A stretch of 64,000 nucleotides of DNA from JAFDZW01 sp964404255 (GTDB lineage: Bacteria > Bacteroidota > Ignavibacteria > Palsa-1295), in NCBI GenBank assembly GCA_964404255.1, contig CAYOJJ010000006.1, forward strand, positions 83,184 to 147,183, in the 5' to 3' direction. Positions 53,480-61,726 of the stretch are shown here, in pieces. The position numbers and the translations under genes were made by a program. Each line of letters begins with the position of its first letter. The stretch's first letter is position 1. The notes below the pieces were generated by a model. It was given only the letters and a program-made list of their open reading frames with translations. It was not told where the DNA came from and made no database searches.

Positions 53480-54130
53480 TTAGCTAAAACTTTCTTCTGT
53501 CGGAGCCGGGGAGCGCCGGGGTGTCCAGAATATTTTTCCCTCGATAATCTCTAATAATCCTTTTTGCTCCATTGCTTTTATCGTGCGGATGACGGTTTCA
53601 ACCCGCAGCCCGGTCATATCGGCAAGTTGCTGGCGGGTGAGAGGGACTACATATTCGCGGTCTTTTGCAATACCACGTTTCTCCTTGTAATAATTCATCA
53701 GGTTAGAGAGGCGGAATTCGGCATCTTCAACGGCCATTTCACCTAACTGTGCCGTCATTTGCATCAGGCGGCTGACCACTTCCTGCAGTAATGAAAACAT
53801 GATCGTAGGATTTTCTTGCAGGAGCTTTGTAAATTCTTCATGGGGGATCGCCCATAACTGGGTGGGTTCTATAGTCGTACAGGTAGCAACCGTTGGGTCT
53901 TTATGCAAAGCAAAACTATAGCCGAAGATTTCATTTGCGCCCATGATAGCATAGACGAATTCCTTTCCTTCGCGGTTGAAGTAAGAAAATTTTGCCGCTC
54001 CGCTTTTTACGACGTACACGAATTTAGGTCGTTCGCCAACAGCATAAATTATTTCTCCTTTTTTTAATTGTAAGAGCTTGGCCTTGTATTTAGACAAGAG
54101 CTCTTCAGTCAACATTGATTGTACATTCAT
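53480..54130 (-). CDS. Crp/Fnr-family transcriptional regulator
   Basis: 216 aa from ATG 54130 (54115 is an alternative; the 54190 ATG would overlap the operator-like site). N-terminal cyclic-nucleotide-binding-like beta-roll: LQLKKGEIIYAVGERPKFVY, FNREGKEFVYAIMGANEIFG. C-terminal winged helix: VPLTRQQLADMTGLRVETVI and RTIKAMEQKGLLEI; recognition helix ETVIR keeps the Glu and Arg of Fnr/Crp. No N-terminal cysteine cluster, so not an oxygen-sensing Fe-S Fnr; a Dnr- or NtcA-like ligand is possible. Probably binds the TGAT-N4-ATCA-like sites on both sides of its gene. Confidence 0.92.
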   Translation of the reverse strand: MNVQSMLTEELLSKYKAKLLQLKKGEIIYAVGERPKFVYVVKSGAAKFSYFNREGKEFVYAIMGANEIFGYSFALHKDPTVATCTTIEPTQLWAIPHEEFTKLLQENPTIMFSLLQEVVSRLMQMTAQLGEMAVEDAEFRLSNLMNYYKEKRGIAKDREYVVPLTRQQLADMTGLRVETVIRTIKAMEQKGLLEIIEGKIFWTPRRSPAPTEESFS

Positions 54131-54193
54131 CCCTATTACTGCGCAGTCCCAATACTTAATTCGGGGGAAATAAATACTGACGTATATCATAAT

Positions 54194-54207
54194 ATGATTT
54201 ACATCAT
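54194..54207. promoter_or_regulatory. Fnr-box-like perfect palindrome ATGAT-N4-ATCAT
   Basis: ATGATTTACATCAT between the divergent Crp/Fnr regulator gene and the VWA gene. Centre 54200.5 is 70 nt before the regulator start and 88 nt before the VWA ATG, so one site could control both. Confidence 0.6.
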
Positions 54208-54288
54208 AAAATGATTCCCCGGAATTTCAAAATTTAAATTTTGATAAAAAGTTATCTTATTTTTGAAGATAGCAAACAAGGCAGATAC

Positions 54289-55839
54289 ATGGCAGGCGAA
54301 CGCTTTTTTCTTAAGAAAATGGAGGAATATGGGTTTCTAACCCATATTTACGATCATTTGCCTGAAGATTTTACTGCCATTTTTGAAATAGCGAGGGTAC
54401 TTGAGGATGAGACCTCGGAGCTGAGAAAAAAGCTCGAATCGATCATGAGTCTTCCAAGCCTCAGCGAAGCTTCGGAGACAGATATGATCGATCTCTTCCA
54501 GCCGGAAGTCGTTACCGGCGAAGAGTACGAAGCGGATTTTATTCGTAATCGCAGAGATGTCGCCAGAATTTATGCCTGGCAGTTTGCTTTACCCGATGAT
54601 ATATTCGATGAGCGTCTGGCCGAGCGAACACTCTGGATGCCGGTTGCAAAGGCGCCAAAGATCCTTCCGGTACAGGAGATCGGCGAAAATTTTTCCTTCG
54701 ATAGCAAAAAGCAGAAAGTCTTCGTCTTATTCGATACTTCTGCTTCCATGCGGGCACACCACCGTATTCATTTAGCCAAAGCACTGCTTGTCTATTTCCT
54801 CGAGCGCAATAAAGAAGATCTCGGCTTCATCAGTCTTCGTACGTTCGACGATACGGTCGGCGAATTACATACCGCAATAGATGGTGAAAGTTATAATGCG
54901 CTTATCCGGCATTTGCTGCGCATCAATCGGCTTGGCAACGGGACGGTACTCCAAAAAGCATTGCTGACCGCACTTGACGATATTCATCGTACCGAGCATC
55001 TCGCCGGAGCCGAAATATTAATAATAACCGATGGCGCTGTCGCTCTTGACGAGGTCCTGCTGAAACAGCGGATCGATGAGACCACAAAAATTCATACGGT
55101 CAAGATAGGTCATGCGAAAATATTCGCTTCTGAAAAACATATCGACGATGTGATCGCCGGAGGAAAGTTCGGTAATACTAAAGTTCTAAACGATCTCATC
55201 GCACAGCAGCATGAAGTCGAGCGGCTACTGGCTAACACAACCGTTCATGATAAGCGCGTGCAGCTTGAGCGGACACTTGGCGGGGTCAAATCTTCGATCA
55301 AGGCAAAGAAAGCAGAATTTGGAGCTGAATTTGCGAAATTGTATGGTCATGAACTGGAACGGCTTTCCTCACTATTTCTTGAGATCGATGACATCGACGA
55401 TCTGGCGCTCTTCAGTGCCGCCTCCGATAGCATTGAAGATATAGAGCGCCTTGTAGAAGAACTTGAGCAGGATGCCGAGCAGTTCTTTACGCCGGAAATG
55501 ACGAAGAAGATGGCCGTCCTTCACGATCATATTGCCTTCTTACTCAAATATGAAAAAGATATGGCGTTGCGCCAAAAGCTGCAGGAGCTTGACGAGCGGC
55601 TTATAAAATTATTAGAAGAAGCAGTCAGCGAAGACGATCTGCTGACCCAGGGCCTGCGTCCTGATACGGCCAATCATCATATCTCGTTGCCTCTTACCGA
55701 TGAAGATATACGCGATCTTCATTTCTTATTAGAGTTTGATGGCGCTTTTGGAAAAACGCAGTTCAAACTGCTGTTCAAGTTTATGCTTAAAGTGATGGCT
55801 AAAGCATTTAAAAATGTCACTTCAATGTTTCGGCGATAG
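54289..55839 (+). CDS. VWA-domain protein (CoxE/NorD-like)
   Basis: 516 aa from ATG 54289 (MAGERFFLKKMEEYGF); a TTG at 54241 gives 16 more residues, but a promoter-like TATTTTTG lies at 54258-54265 within that stretch. The central von Willebrand A domain has the MIDAS DTSAS (KVFVLFDTSASMRAHHRIHL), a TVLQKALLTALDD segment and IITDGAV; a long charged helical part with QLERTLGGVKSSIKAKKAEF follows, then an acidic end. Such stand-alone VWA proteins often work with a MoxR-type ATPase, which is not next to it here. Divergent from the Crp/Fnr gene. Confidence 0.85.
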   Translation: MAGERFFLKKMEEYGFLTHIYDHLPEDFTAIFEIARVLEDETSELRKKLESIMSLPSLSEASETDMIDLFQPEVVTGEEYEADFIRNRRDVARIYAWQFALPDDIFDERLAERTLWMPVAKAPKILPVQEIGENFSFDSKKQKVFVLFDTSASMRAHHRIHLAKALLVYFLERNKEDLGFISLRTFDDTVGELHTAIDGESYNALIRHLLRINRLGNGTVLQKALLTALDDIHRTEHLAGAEILIITDGAVALDEVLLKQRIDETTKIHTVKIGHAKIFASEKHIDDVIAGGKFGNTKVLNDLIAQQHEVERLLANTTVHDKRVQLERTLGGVKSSIKAKKAEFGAEFAKLYGHELERLSSLFLEIDDIDDLALFSAASDSIEDIERLVEELEQDAEQFFTPEMTKKMAVLHDHIAFLLKYEKDMALRQKLQELDERLIKLLEEAVSEDDLLTQGLRPDTANHHISLPLTDEDIRDLHFLLEFDGAFGKTQFKLLFKFMLKVMAKAFKNVTSMFRR

Positions 55840-55949
55840 AAAAATTGATTATGGGATCATAACTTTTGGTTTGCTTCATCTTCCATTATCGATACTGATC
55901 TTTAGACAATAATTTTCATTGTATTTTTGTGTGATCAAGCACTATCGTT

Positions 55950-56408
55950 ATGAAGCAATACTGGCTCTTAAAAACCGAACCGAATTCTTATTCGATCGAC
56001 GATCTTAAAAAAGATAAAAAAACCGAATGGACCGGCGTAAGAAATTACGGAGCGCGCAATACCCTCCGCGATCAGATGAATAAAGGAGATGAAGCCTTTT
56101 TTTATCATTCGAGTACTGAAGAGCCAGCGATCGTCGGTACCTGTGTCATCGATAGTGAAGCCCTGCCCGATCCTACTGCCTGGGATAAGAACGATTCTCA
56201 CTTTGATCCGAAATCCTCGCCGGCCAATCCCATCTGGTTTTGCCGGATGATAAAATTTCAAAAAAAATATGATAAGCCTGTTTCGCTGACGTCGCTACGA
56301 TCGGTCAAAGGATTAGAAAAGATGGTGCTCCTGCAGCGTGGCTCCCGCTTATCGGTTCAACCGGTAACCGAGGAAGAATGGAAGATCATTACGAGTAAAG
56401 CGGATTAA
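55950..56408 (+). CDS. EVE-domain protein
   Basis: 152 aa, whole length one EVE (PUA-like) domain: KQYWLLKTEPNSYSIDDLKK, WTGVRNYGARNTLRDQMNKG, EAFFYHSSTEEPAIVGTCVI and SLTSLRSVKGLEKMVLLQRG. EVE proteins bind modified bases in RNA or DNA; the conserved W, N and R binding positions look present. A TATTTTTG promoter-like element is at 55922-55929. Its stop overlaps the stop of the convergent pseudouridine synthase gene within TTAA at 56405-56408. Confidence 0.94.
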   Translation: MKQYWLLKTEPNSYSIDDLKKDKKTEWTGVRNYGARNTLRDQMNKGDEAFFYHSSTEEPAIVGTCVIDSEALPDPTAWDKNDSHFDPKSSPANPIWFCRMIKFQKKYDKPVSLTSLRSVKGLEKMVLLQRGSRLSVQPVTEEEWKIITSKAD

Positions 56409-57451
56409 GCTTCGAGGGCTATACTCATTCGGCGCATTTCTTTGAGGACGGTTTGCATATCGTCCGGCAGTTCGGTCGTCCATTCCATCAACTCACCGGT
56501 GCGTGGATGAAAGAGGCGTAATGTTTTGGCATGGAGCGCCTGGCGTCTGAAATCGACGAGCATATTCTCGACCCATTGTTTAAAATGCGGGACATCGGTC
56601 CGTTTATATTTCATTTGTCGTCCGCTATAGGTTGGGTCACCAAAGATTGGATGGCCGATATGCTCCATGTGCACTCGTATCTGGTGCGTGCGTCCGGTTT
56701 CAAGTTTTAATTCAATGAATGAGAAGCCTGGCAGTTCTTCGAGTACGATAAATTCGGTAATAGCGAACTTGCCGCCTTCGGGCACGACGGCAAAACGTTT
56801 TCTATCCTTTGGATGACGGCCGAGTTCTGTTTCGATCCTTCCGAAGCGTTTTTTCGGTACCCCCCAGACGATCGCCTGATAAACACGGTGGGCAGTATGA
56901 TCGAAGAACTGTTTCGATAACTTTCTGTGCGAGTAGGTGTTCTTGGCGACCACCAGTAAGCCGGAAGTATCTTTATCGAGGCGGTGAACGATACCGGCGC
57001 GTTCATGATCGTCGAGATGCTCGGCAATCCCTTCGACATGGTACATTAACGCGTTCAGCAGCGTACCGCTGGTCGTTGTCGGCGATGGGTGCACCACCAT
57101 ACCGGCCGGCTTATTGATAATAATTATATCGTCATCTTCAAAAATAATATCGAGCGGTATTTGTTCGGCTTTTGCTTCGGGGCGTTTCGGTTTTGGGATG
57201 AAGACTTCAATGAGATCGCCGCCTTTTATCTTGTAGGCCGCTTTGACTTCGATCTTATTATTGACAAAGACAGCGCAGGAATCGATTGCCTCACGCACTT
57301 TTGAGCGCGACGTATTAGCGATCACCCGCGCGAGGTAATGGTCGAGACGCTGAGGTGTTTCTCCTGCCGCAACTTCGACTGTAAAGATCCTGTAATCCGA
57401 GAGCTTTGGGGGTTGATGGATAGCCTCTTCGGTGTTGACAATCCGTTTCAT
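56405..57451 (-). CDS. RluA-family pseudouridine synthase (RluD-like)
   Basis: 348 aa. N-terminal S4 domain (RLDHYLARVIANTSRSKVRE; VFVNNKIEVKAAYKIKGGD), then the synthase domain with the catalytic aspartate in AGIVHRLDKDTSGLLVVAKN, followed by YQAIVWGVPKKRFGRIETEL and LETGRTHQIRVHMEHIGHPI. Isomerises uridine in large-subunit rRNA; family assignment between RluA, RluC and RluD is not settled by eye, though an N-terminal S4 domain points to RluC/RluD. The gene follows lspA by 60 nt. Confidence 0.94.
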   Translation of the reverse strand: MKRIVNTEEAIHQPPKLSDYRIFTVEVAAGETPQRLDHYLARVIANTSRSKVREAIDSCAVFVNNKIEVKAAYKIKGGDLIEVFIPKPKRPEAKAEQIPLDIIFEDDDIIIINKPAGMVVHPSPTTTSGTLLNALMYHVEGIAEHLDDHERAGIVHRLDKDTSGLLVVAKNTYSHRKLSKQFFDHTAHRVYQAIVWGVPKKRFGRIETELGRHPKDRKRFAVVPEGGKFAITEFIVLEELPGFSFIELKLETGRTHQIRVHMEHIGHPIFGDPTYSGRQMKYKRTDVPHFKQWVENMLVDFRRQALHAKTLRLFHPRTGELMEWTTELPDDMQTVLKEMRRMSIALEA

Positions 57452-57511
57452 ATCTTTGTATTAAAACAGCCAAAAGCACCGAAGGGTTGTTTCAAGAGCA
57501 AAGCAGGGAAG

Positions 57512-58099
57512 TCAGGCAGCCGTGTTGGCCACTGGAGGATGTTTCGGAGCTTCTTTTTTAAAGAGCATGATTGCTACAAGAATAGAGACACCTACGGTTA
57601 CCGCAGAATCGGCAATGTTGAATACCGGCCACCAATTTTCTTTATATCCGAAATCAAGGAAATCAACTACACGGCCATAAAATAACGAAGACTCTCCATA
57701 GAAAACACCATAGAAGCACCGATCGATGAGATTACCCATCGCTCCGCCCATAATAAGTACCCAGGCGACTCGCTCCCAGACCGTCATTTTCCAGCCGCTT
57801 CGTTTTAGATATAGAAAGATCAAAACAGAAGCAACAATGGAAAAGACTGAAAAAACGATTTTCATGGTCGGGATATTGATCCCGAAGGCAATGCCAGGGT
57901 TTTCGACGTAAGTGATCCGTAGAATATCACCGATGAGCGGCTTCGAGGTATGGATGGGCATCCCGGAAAAACCGAGTGCCGCAGAGCCTTTGACAAGCAG
58001 TTTAGTAAATTGATCGATGAGAACAACCGCTGCTGTTATCCAGAAGTAGGAGGCAGGAAAGGCAGCTTGTTGTTGTTCCGATTCGTGAAGTTCGCTCAC
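57512..58099 (-). CDS. lspA: Lipoprotein signal peptidase
   Basis: 195 aa, four membrane helices. Signatures: LIDQFTKLLVKG at the first conserved block, YVENPGIAFGINIPTMKI with the conserved N-x-G-x-A-F-G, and GAMGNLIDRCFYGVF and GRVVDFLDFGY with the two catalytic aspartates (NxxDR and VVDF). Processes prolipoproteins, several of which are encoded in this window. Slightly longer than usual, with an N-terminal charged tail and a short insert FYGESSLF between the aspartate blocks. Start overlaps the DksA-like gene's stop by 4 nt (ATGA). Confidence 0.94.
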   Translation of the reverse strand: MSELHESEQQQAAFPASYFWITAAVVLIDQFTKLLVKGSAALGFSGMPIHTSKPLIGDILRITYVENPGIAFGINIPTMKIVFSVFSIVASVLIFLYLKRSGWKMTVWERVAWVLIMGGAMGNLIDRCFYGVFYGESSLFYGRVVDFLDFGYKENWWPVFNIADSAVTVGVSILVAIMLFKKEAPKHPPVANTAA

Positions 58100-58794
58100 T
58101 CGATATTTTCCTCTGCCATCGGATTATAGGTTTCCGATACAGCAAATTTCTTGGCCTGAGTCTTATTCTTGCAAGTTACATGCTTTTGTGTGATCGGAAC
58201 GGCCATGAGTCTCGGTTTTTCGATCAACTCGCCGCAGACGACGCAAATGCCGTACACTCCACGGTCGATACGTTCGAGGGCCTCATCAAGTTTCTTAATA
58301 AAATCGCTCGTCCGCTGAGCCTGCAGATACTGCTTCTCACGCTCCATTGCATCGGAGCCCTGTTCGGCCGTATGCAAAGCGAACGACTGATTCTCTGCAT
58401 CGTATTCGCCGGAAGTATCGAGTAACTGATGGCTGATAATATCGAACTCTTCTTTTGCTTCTTCGCGCTGGCTGAGCAGCTCCTTTTTGAAAAACTCGAG
58501 GTCTTTAGCGCTATAACGGACCTTCGCATTGGCGATCACGTCGTTATCATTCGCAGTAAGCTTCATCGGAGGAAGCTCGGTCTTTTTAGCTGTCGTTTTC
58601 TTTGATGATTCAGTATTTTTCACCGTAGTCGATCCCTTAACAGATGTCTTCGTTGCCTGTGATGTTGCAGAAGGTCTGGACACTCTCTTGGTTTTAGCAG
58701 AAGCGGCAGCTTTGGGTTTTGACACCGCTTTTTTCTGAGCTTTCTTCGTGGCTGAAGCTTTTTTTACTGCAGACTTCTTAAGAGTTTTTGCCAT
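58096..58794 (-). CDS. TraR/DksA-family regulator with lysine/alanine-rich N-terminus
   Basis: 232 aa. The first 75 residues are Lys/Ala/Ser/Thr-rich, like the histone-H1-type tails seen in FCB and chlamydial proteins (KKSAVKKASATKKAQKKAVS). Next comes a coiled-coil DksA domain (about 90-180; LEFFKKELLSQREEAKEEFD) with an acidic tip and then the zinc finger. The finger is C184-x2-C187-x17-H205-x2-C208, with histidine where most DksA proteins have the third cysteine. Regulates transcription through the RNA polymerase secondary channel in the family. Operon with lspA and the pseudouridine synthase, as often in this phylum. Confidence 0.9.
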   Translation of the reverse strand: MAKTLKKSAVKKASATKKAQKKAVSKPKAAASAKTKRVSRPSATSQATKTSVKGSTTVKNTESSKKTTAKKTELPPMKLTANDNDVIANAKVRYSAKDLEFFKKELLSQREEAKEEFDIISHQLLDTSGEYDAENQSFALHTAEQGSDAMEREKQYLQAQRTSDFIKKLDEALERIDRGVYGICVVCGELIEKPRLMAVPITQKHVTCKNKTQAKKFAVSETYNPMAEENIE

Positions 58795-58930
58795 ACCGTC
58801 CTCCTGCGTGTAGTGCCCATACCATAGGGTATGAGCGGGCGAACAATTCGCCTAAAAGTAAGGCGGTAGAACAACCTGAGCCCTAAAAAACTCCCTGAAT
58901 TTTGTTCCCGTAACGGCCCCGCTATACCGG

Positions 58931-60523
58931 TTATTTCAGGATGAACGACCCGCTGAGATCATCCTCTGCGCTGCCGCGAATGATATAGTAATAATATCCC
59001 TTTGCCAGACCCGATACCCCCAGTTCGCAATGCGATGCACCGATCGATTGGGAAAGCACCGGCTGACCGAGAGGATTATAAATAGTTACCGATCGATAGC
59101 GCTGCCACTGGGTTTCCGGAAGTACAACGGTGACCAATGTAGAAGCGGGGTTCGGATAGACGGAAACAGAGGACGGATTTTCTGAACTACCGACGCTATT
59201 TTGAGCAGGATTCTTGAACTTTACGATCCAGGCATCCTGATCGTCGGCATTCGAAGTCACGTCTCCGCTGGCCAGCCCTGAAATACCGGCAGCAGCAAAA
59301 CCGCCATCGGTCGTTTTAATTATATACAGTCCCTGGTCGTCATCGACACCGCCATAGCAATGCTCCCAGTCGATGGCTCCCTGATTATTAAATTCTACGA
59401 GCCACAGATCGTTAAGGCCATGATTCGAGCTAACATCATTATCGGCGGAAGAGGTAGAGCCGATAGCAACGTAGGCGCCGTTATCGGTTTGAATAATATC
59501 GTTTATCAGATCGTCGCCGGTTCCTCCGCGGTCGGTTTCCCATTGCAGGTCGCCTGTCGCAGTAAGCTTTGCTATCCAGGCATCCATTATGTTGGCTCCG
59601 CCGTAATGATGATCGACATCTCCATCGTGAGAAAGTGCAGAACCACAAACAATAAACCCGTTATCGGAAGTTTGGTGAACGGTCGAGACCGTTTCATCGA
59701 GCGAACCACCGAGAGATTTCTGCCATTGTAGTATACCTTCCGAATTGATCTTTACTACCCAAATATCCGTCGTTGCATTAGTGCCATGATGGGCCGAAAC
59801 ATCACCGTCGGTCGATGCGCTGGTTGCACCGATAATGTATCCTCCGTCAGTTGTTGGCTGGATAGAATAGCCATTGTCCGATTTGGTGCCGCCATAGCTC
59901 TTCTGCCATTGAAGCGTACCGGTTGCCGATACTTTTATAACCCAGACATCATACTCGCCCTTCGGATTCGAAACATCGAGATTTGCCGATGAGCTATACC
60001 CGGCGGCGATGTAGCCGCCATCGGATGTTTGCTGCACGGAATATCCTCCATCGTCATCGGTACCACCATACGTTTTGCTCCAGCTAATTTGGCCGCTGCT
60101 GGTTAATTTCACTAACCAAAGATCGTAGGACCCGTGATTATTACTGATCGAGCCATCGGACGATGCCGAAGTACCCACCACGATATAGCCGCCATCGGCT
60201 GTTTGTTTGATATCGAGTGCCTGATCGTCGCCACTACCGCCAAAGACCACTTTCCATAGCTGCTGGCCCGAGGAATTGAATTTCATTACCCAGGCATCGG
60301 CACTAGTTTCATCACCGTTATGAGGGATAAAGGTGCCATCGGTAGAATAGGAAATCCCCGTTGCAACATAGCCGCCATCGGATGTTTGTTGAATGGCATA
60401 GGCCTGATCAGCGTAGGTGCCGCCGAACGAATGCTGCCAGTCGATAGCAGGAGCAGTAGTCTGGGCAAAGGCTACCGAAGAACTACAAAAAGCAACGATC
60501 AGGGAAAGTAGGGATGCTTTCAT
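58931..60523 (-). CDS. Seven-repeat beta-propeller protein with T9SS sorting domain
   Basis: 530 aa. Signal peptide (SLLSLIVAFCSSSVAFAQ). Seven tandem repeats of about 57 residues follow, each with a W-x3-xGG-T-x-DD start, an x-T-x-DGGY-x-x-x-G core and a DxWxVK end (for example WSKTYGGTDDDGGYSVQQTS; DLWLVKLTSSGQISW). Seven W-x3-x-GG units (WQHSFGG to WEHCYGG) fit one seven-bladed propeller. The last 80 residues are a T9SS type A domain (VSVYPNPASTLVTVVL; LAKGYYYYIIRGSAEDD). Surface-exported, ligand unknown. Confidence 0.88.
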   Translation of the reverse strand: MKASLLSLIVAFCSSSVAFAQTTAPAIDWQHSFGGTYADQAYAIQQTSDGGYVATGISYSTDGTFIPHNGDETSADAWVMKFNSSGQQLWKVVFGGSGDDQALDIKQTADGGYIVVGTSASSDGSISNNHGSYDLWLVKLTSSGQISWSKTYGGTDDDGGYSVQQTSDGGYIAAGYSSSANLDVSNPKGEYDVWVIKVSATGTLQWQKSYGGTKSDNGYSIQPTTDGGYIIGATSASTDGDVSAHHGTNATTDIWVVKINSEGILQWQKSLGGSLDETVSTVHQTSDNGFIVCGSALSHDGDVDHHYGGANIMDAWIAKLTATGDLQWETDRGGTGDDLINDIIQTDNGAYVAIGSTSSADNDVSSNHGLNDLWLVEFNNQGAIDWEHCYGGVDDDQGLYIIKTTDGGFAAAGISGLASGDVTSNADDQDAWIVKFKNPAQNSVGSSENPSSVSVYPNPASTLVTVVLPETQWQRYRSVTIYNPLGQPVLSQSIGASHCELGVSGLAKGYYYYIIRGSAEDDLSGSFILK

Positions 60524-60647
60524 AACGTTTGCAAAAAAACTTATTTATACGCTTAAAATAATGACACCTCAGCTATAAAAAGAATTTCCAGTCTTCTATA
60601 GCAAGAGAAATTCGGATTTTTAGAGGGGAAAATGCGTTATTGGTTTA

Positions 60648-61331
60648 ATGCAGCGACCTGCTATAATCGCCCCTTCATTGCTTTCGGCCAATTTTGTCCG
60701 TCTCGAAGAAGATATTCATTCGCTCGAAGCGGCCGGCGCCGATTGGCTTCATCTCGATGTGATGGACGGTCATTTCGTCCCCAATCTTACATTCGGCCCG
60801 CCGGTCATTAGTGCTGTTCGCGGGGTCACCAGCCTGCCGCTCGATTGCCATCTGATGATCACCGAACCGGACCGCTATATTGCCGATTTTGCAAAAGCGG
60901 GCGCGGATATTATCACCGTCCATGTCGAAGCGTGTGTGCATTTGCACCGGACGATTCAGCTAATTAAATCCTTTGGTAAGAAGGCCGGTGTCAGCCTTAA
61001 TCCTGCGACTTCACTTTCGACCATCCGTGAGATCCTCCCGGATGTTGATCTCGTGCTGTTAATGAGCGTAAATCCGGGTTTTGGCGGGCAGGCATTTATT
61101 CCTTCGTTGTATCGCCGGGCAACAACGCTCCGCCAGTGGGTCGATTCGCAGGGTCTTTCGACGATTATCGAGGCCGATGGCGGGATAAAACTGGAAAACA
61201 TCAAATCCGTCTATGAAGCGGGTGTAGAAGCGATTGTCAGCGGAAGTGGTATATTTGCCTCCAAGGATCGGGCAACAACTATTGCGGCAATGAAGGCCGC
61301 GTGCGCCGATGCTGTAAGTATTTCAGTTTGA
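60648..61331 (+). CDS. rpe: Ribulose-phosphate 3-epimerase
   Basis: 227 aa TIM barrel of the pentose phosphate pathway. RPAIIAPSLLSANFVRLEED, HLDVMDGHFVPNLTFGPPVI with metal-binding His and Asp, DCHLMITEPDRYI, LLMSVNPGFGGQAFIPS and IIEADGGIKLENI with the last metal aspartate. Family length. Starts 124 bp from the divergent T9SS propeller gene and is followed after 13 nt by the small BECR-like gene. Confidence 0.96.
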   Translation: MQRPAIIAPSLLSANFVRLEEDIHSLEAAGADWLHLDVMDGHFVPNLTFGPPVISAVRGVTSLPLDCHLMITEPDRYIADFAKAGADIITVHVEACVHLHRTIQLIKSFGKKAGVSLNPATSLSTIREILPDVDLVLLMSVNPGFGGQAFIPSLYRRATTLRQWVDSQGLSTIIEADGGIKLENIKSVYEAGVEAIVSGSGIFASKDRATTIAAMKAACADAVSISV

Positions 61332-61344
61332 GTATCCATCGACC

Positions 61345-61635
61345 ATGATTGCACGAGCCCTTTCTGTCAACTGGGTTCAGATTCACGTATCCGAAGAAGC
61401 GTGGCAGCGCTCGATCACTGTCCACCCAGAGCTTGAACTTGAGGACGTTTTAGATGCGATCTCTTCGCCCGACGATCTGTACCGCGGTGCAAAGGGAGAG
61501 ATCTTTGCTGTCCGCCATCTTCCCGAGGGTAAATGGCTAATCGCCGTTTACACCGAAGACACGGAAGAAGGGGAGTTCATGGATGCGTTCTATTCGAATA
61601 AAGGCAAAACGCGGGAAATGAAAGAACGGGTCTGA
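61345..61635 (+). CDS. Small BECR/RelE-like fold candidate protein
   Basis: 96 aa, no signal peptide. The arrangement VQIHVSEEAWQRSITVHPEL, DVLDAISSPDDLYRGAKGEI, FAVRHLPEGKWLIAVYTEDT and a final FMDAFYSNKGKTREMK follows the pattern of small Barnase-EndoU-ColicinE5-RelE (BECR) domain proteins, with a His-Pro-Glu opening helix and beta strands ending in a T/DAFYxxK motif. Nuclease activity is not shown, and no antitoxin gene is next to it; it follows rpe by 13 nt. Treat the fold call as inference. Confidence 0.6.
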   Translation: MIARALSVNWVQIHVSEEAWQRSITVHPELELEDVLDAISSPDDLYRGAKGEIFAVRHLPEGKWLIAVYTEDTEEGEFMDAFYSNKGKTREMKERV

Positions 61636-61726
61636 CCTTCTGCTGTTCTGCGAATAGACCGCTGCACTTCAACTATTTTCTCTTGTAACGCAAGGTACGC
61701 ATCCGTGCTGGTATTATTCTTCATGC

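Noticed and set aside
55849..55862. Palindrome TTATG-GGAT-CATAA after the VWA gene
   Set aside because: It resembles a Crp/Fnr spacing (N4) but not the TGAT half-site, and has no promoter context; probably a chance palindrome.
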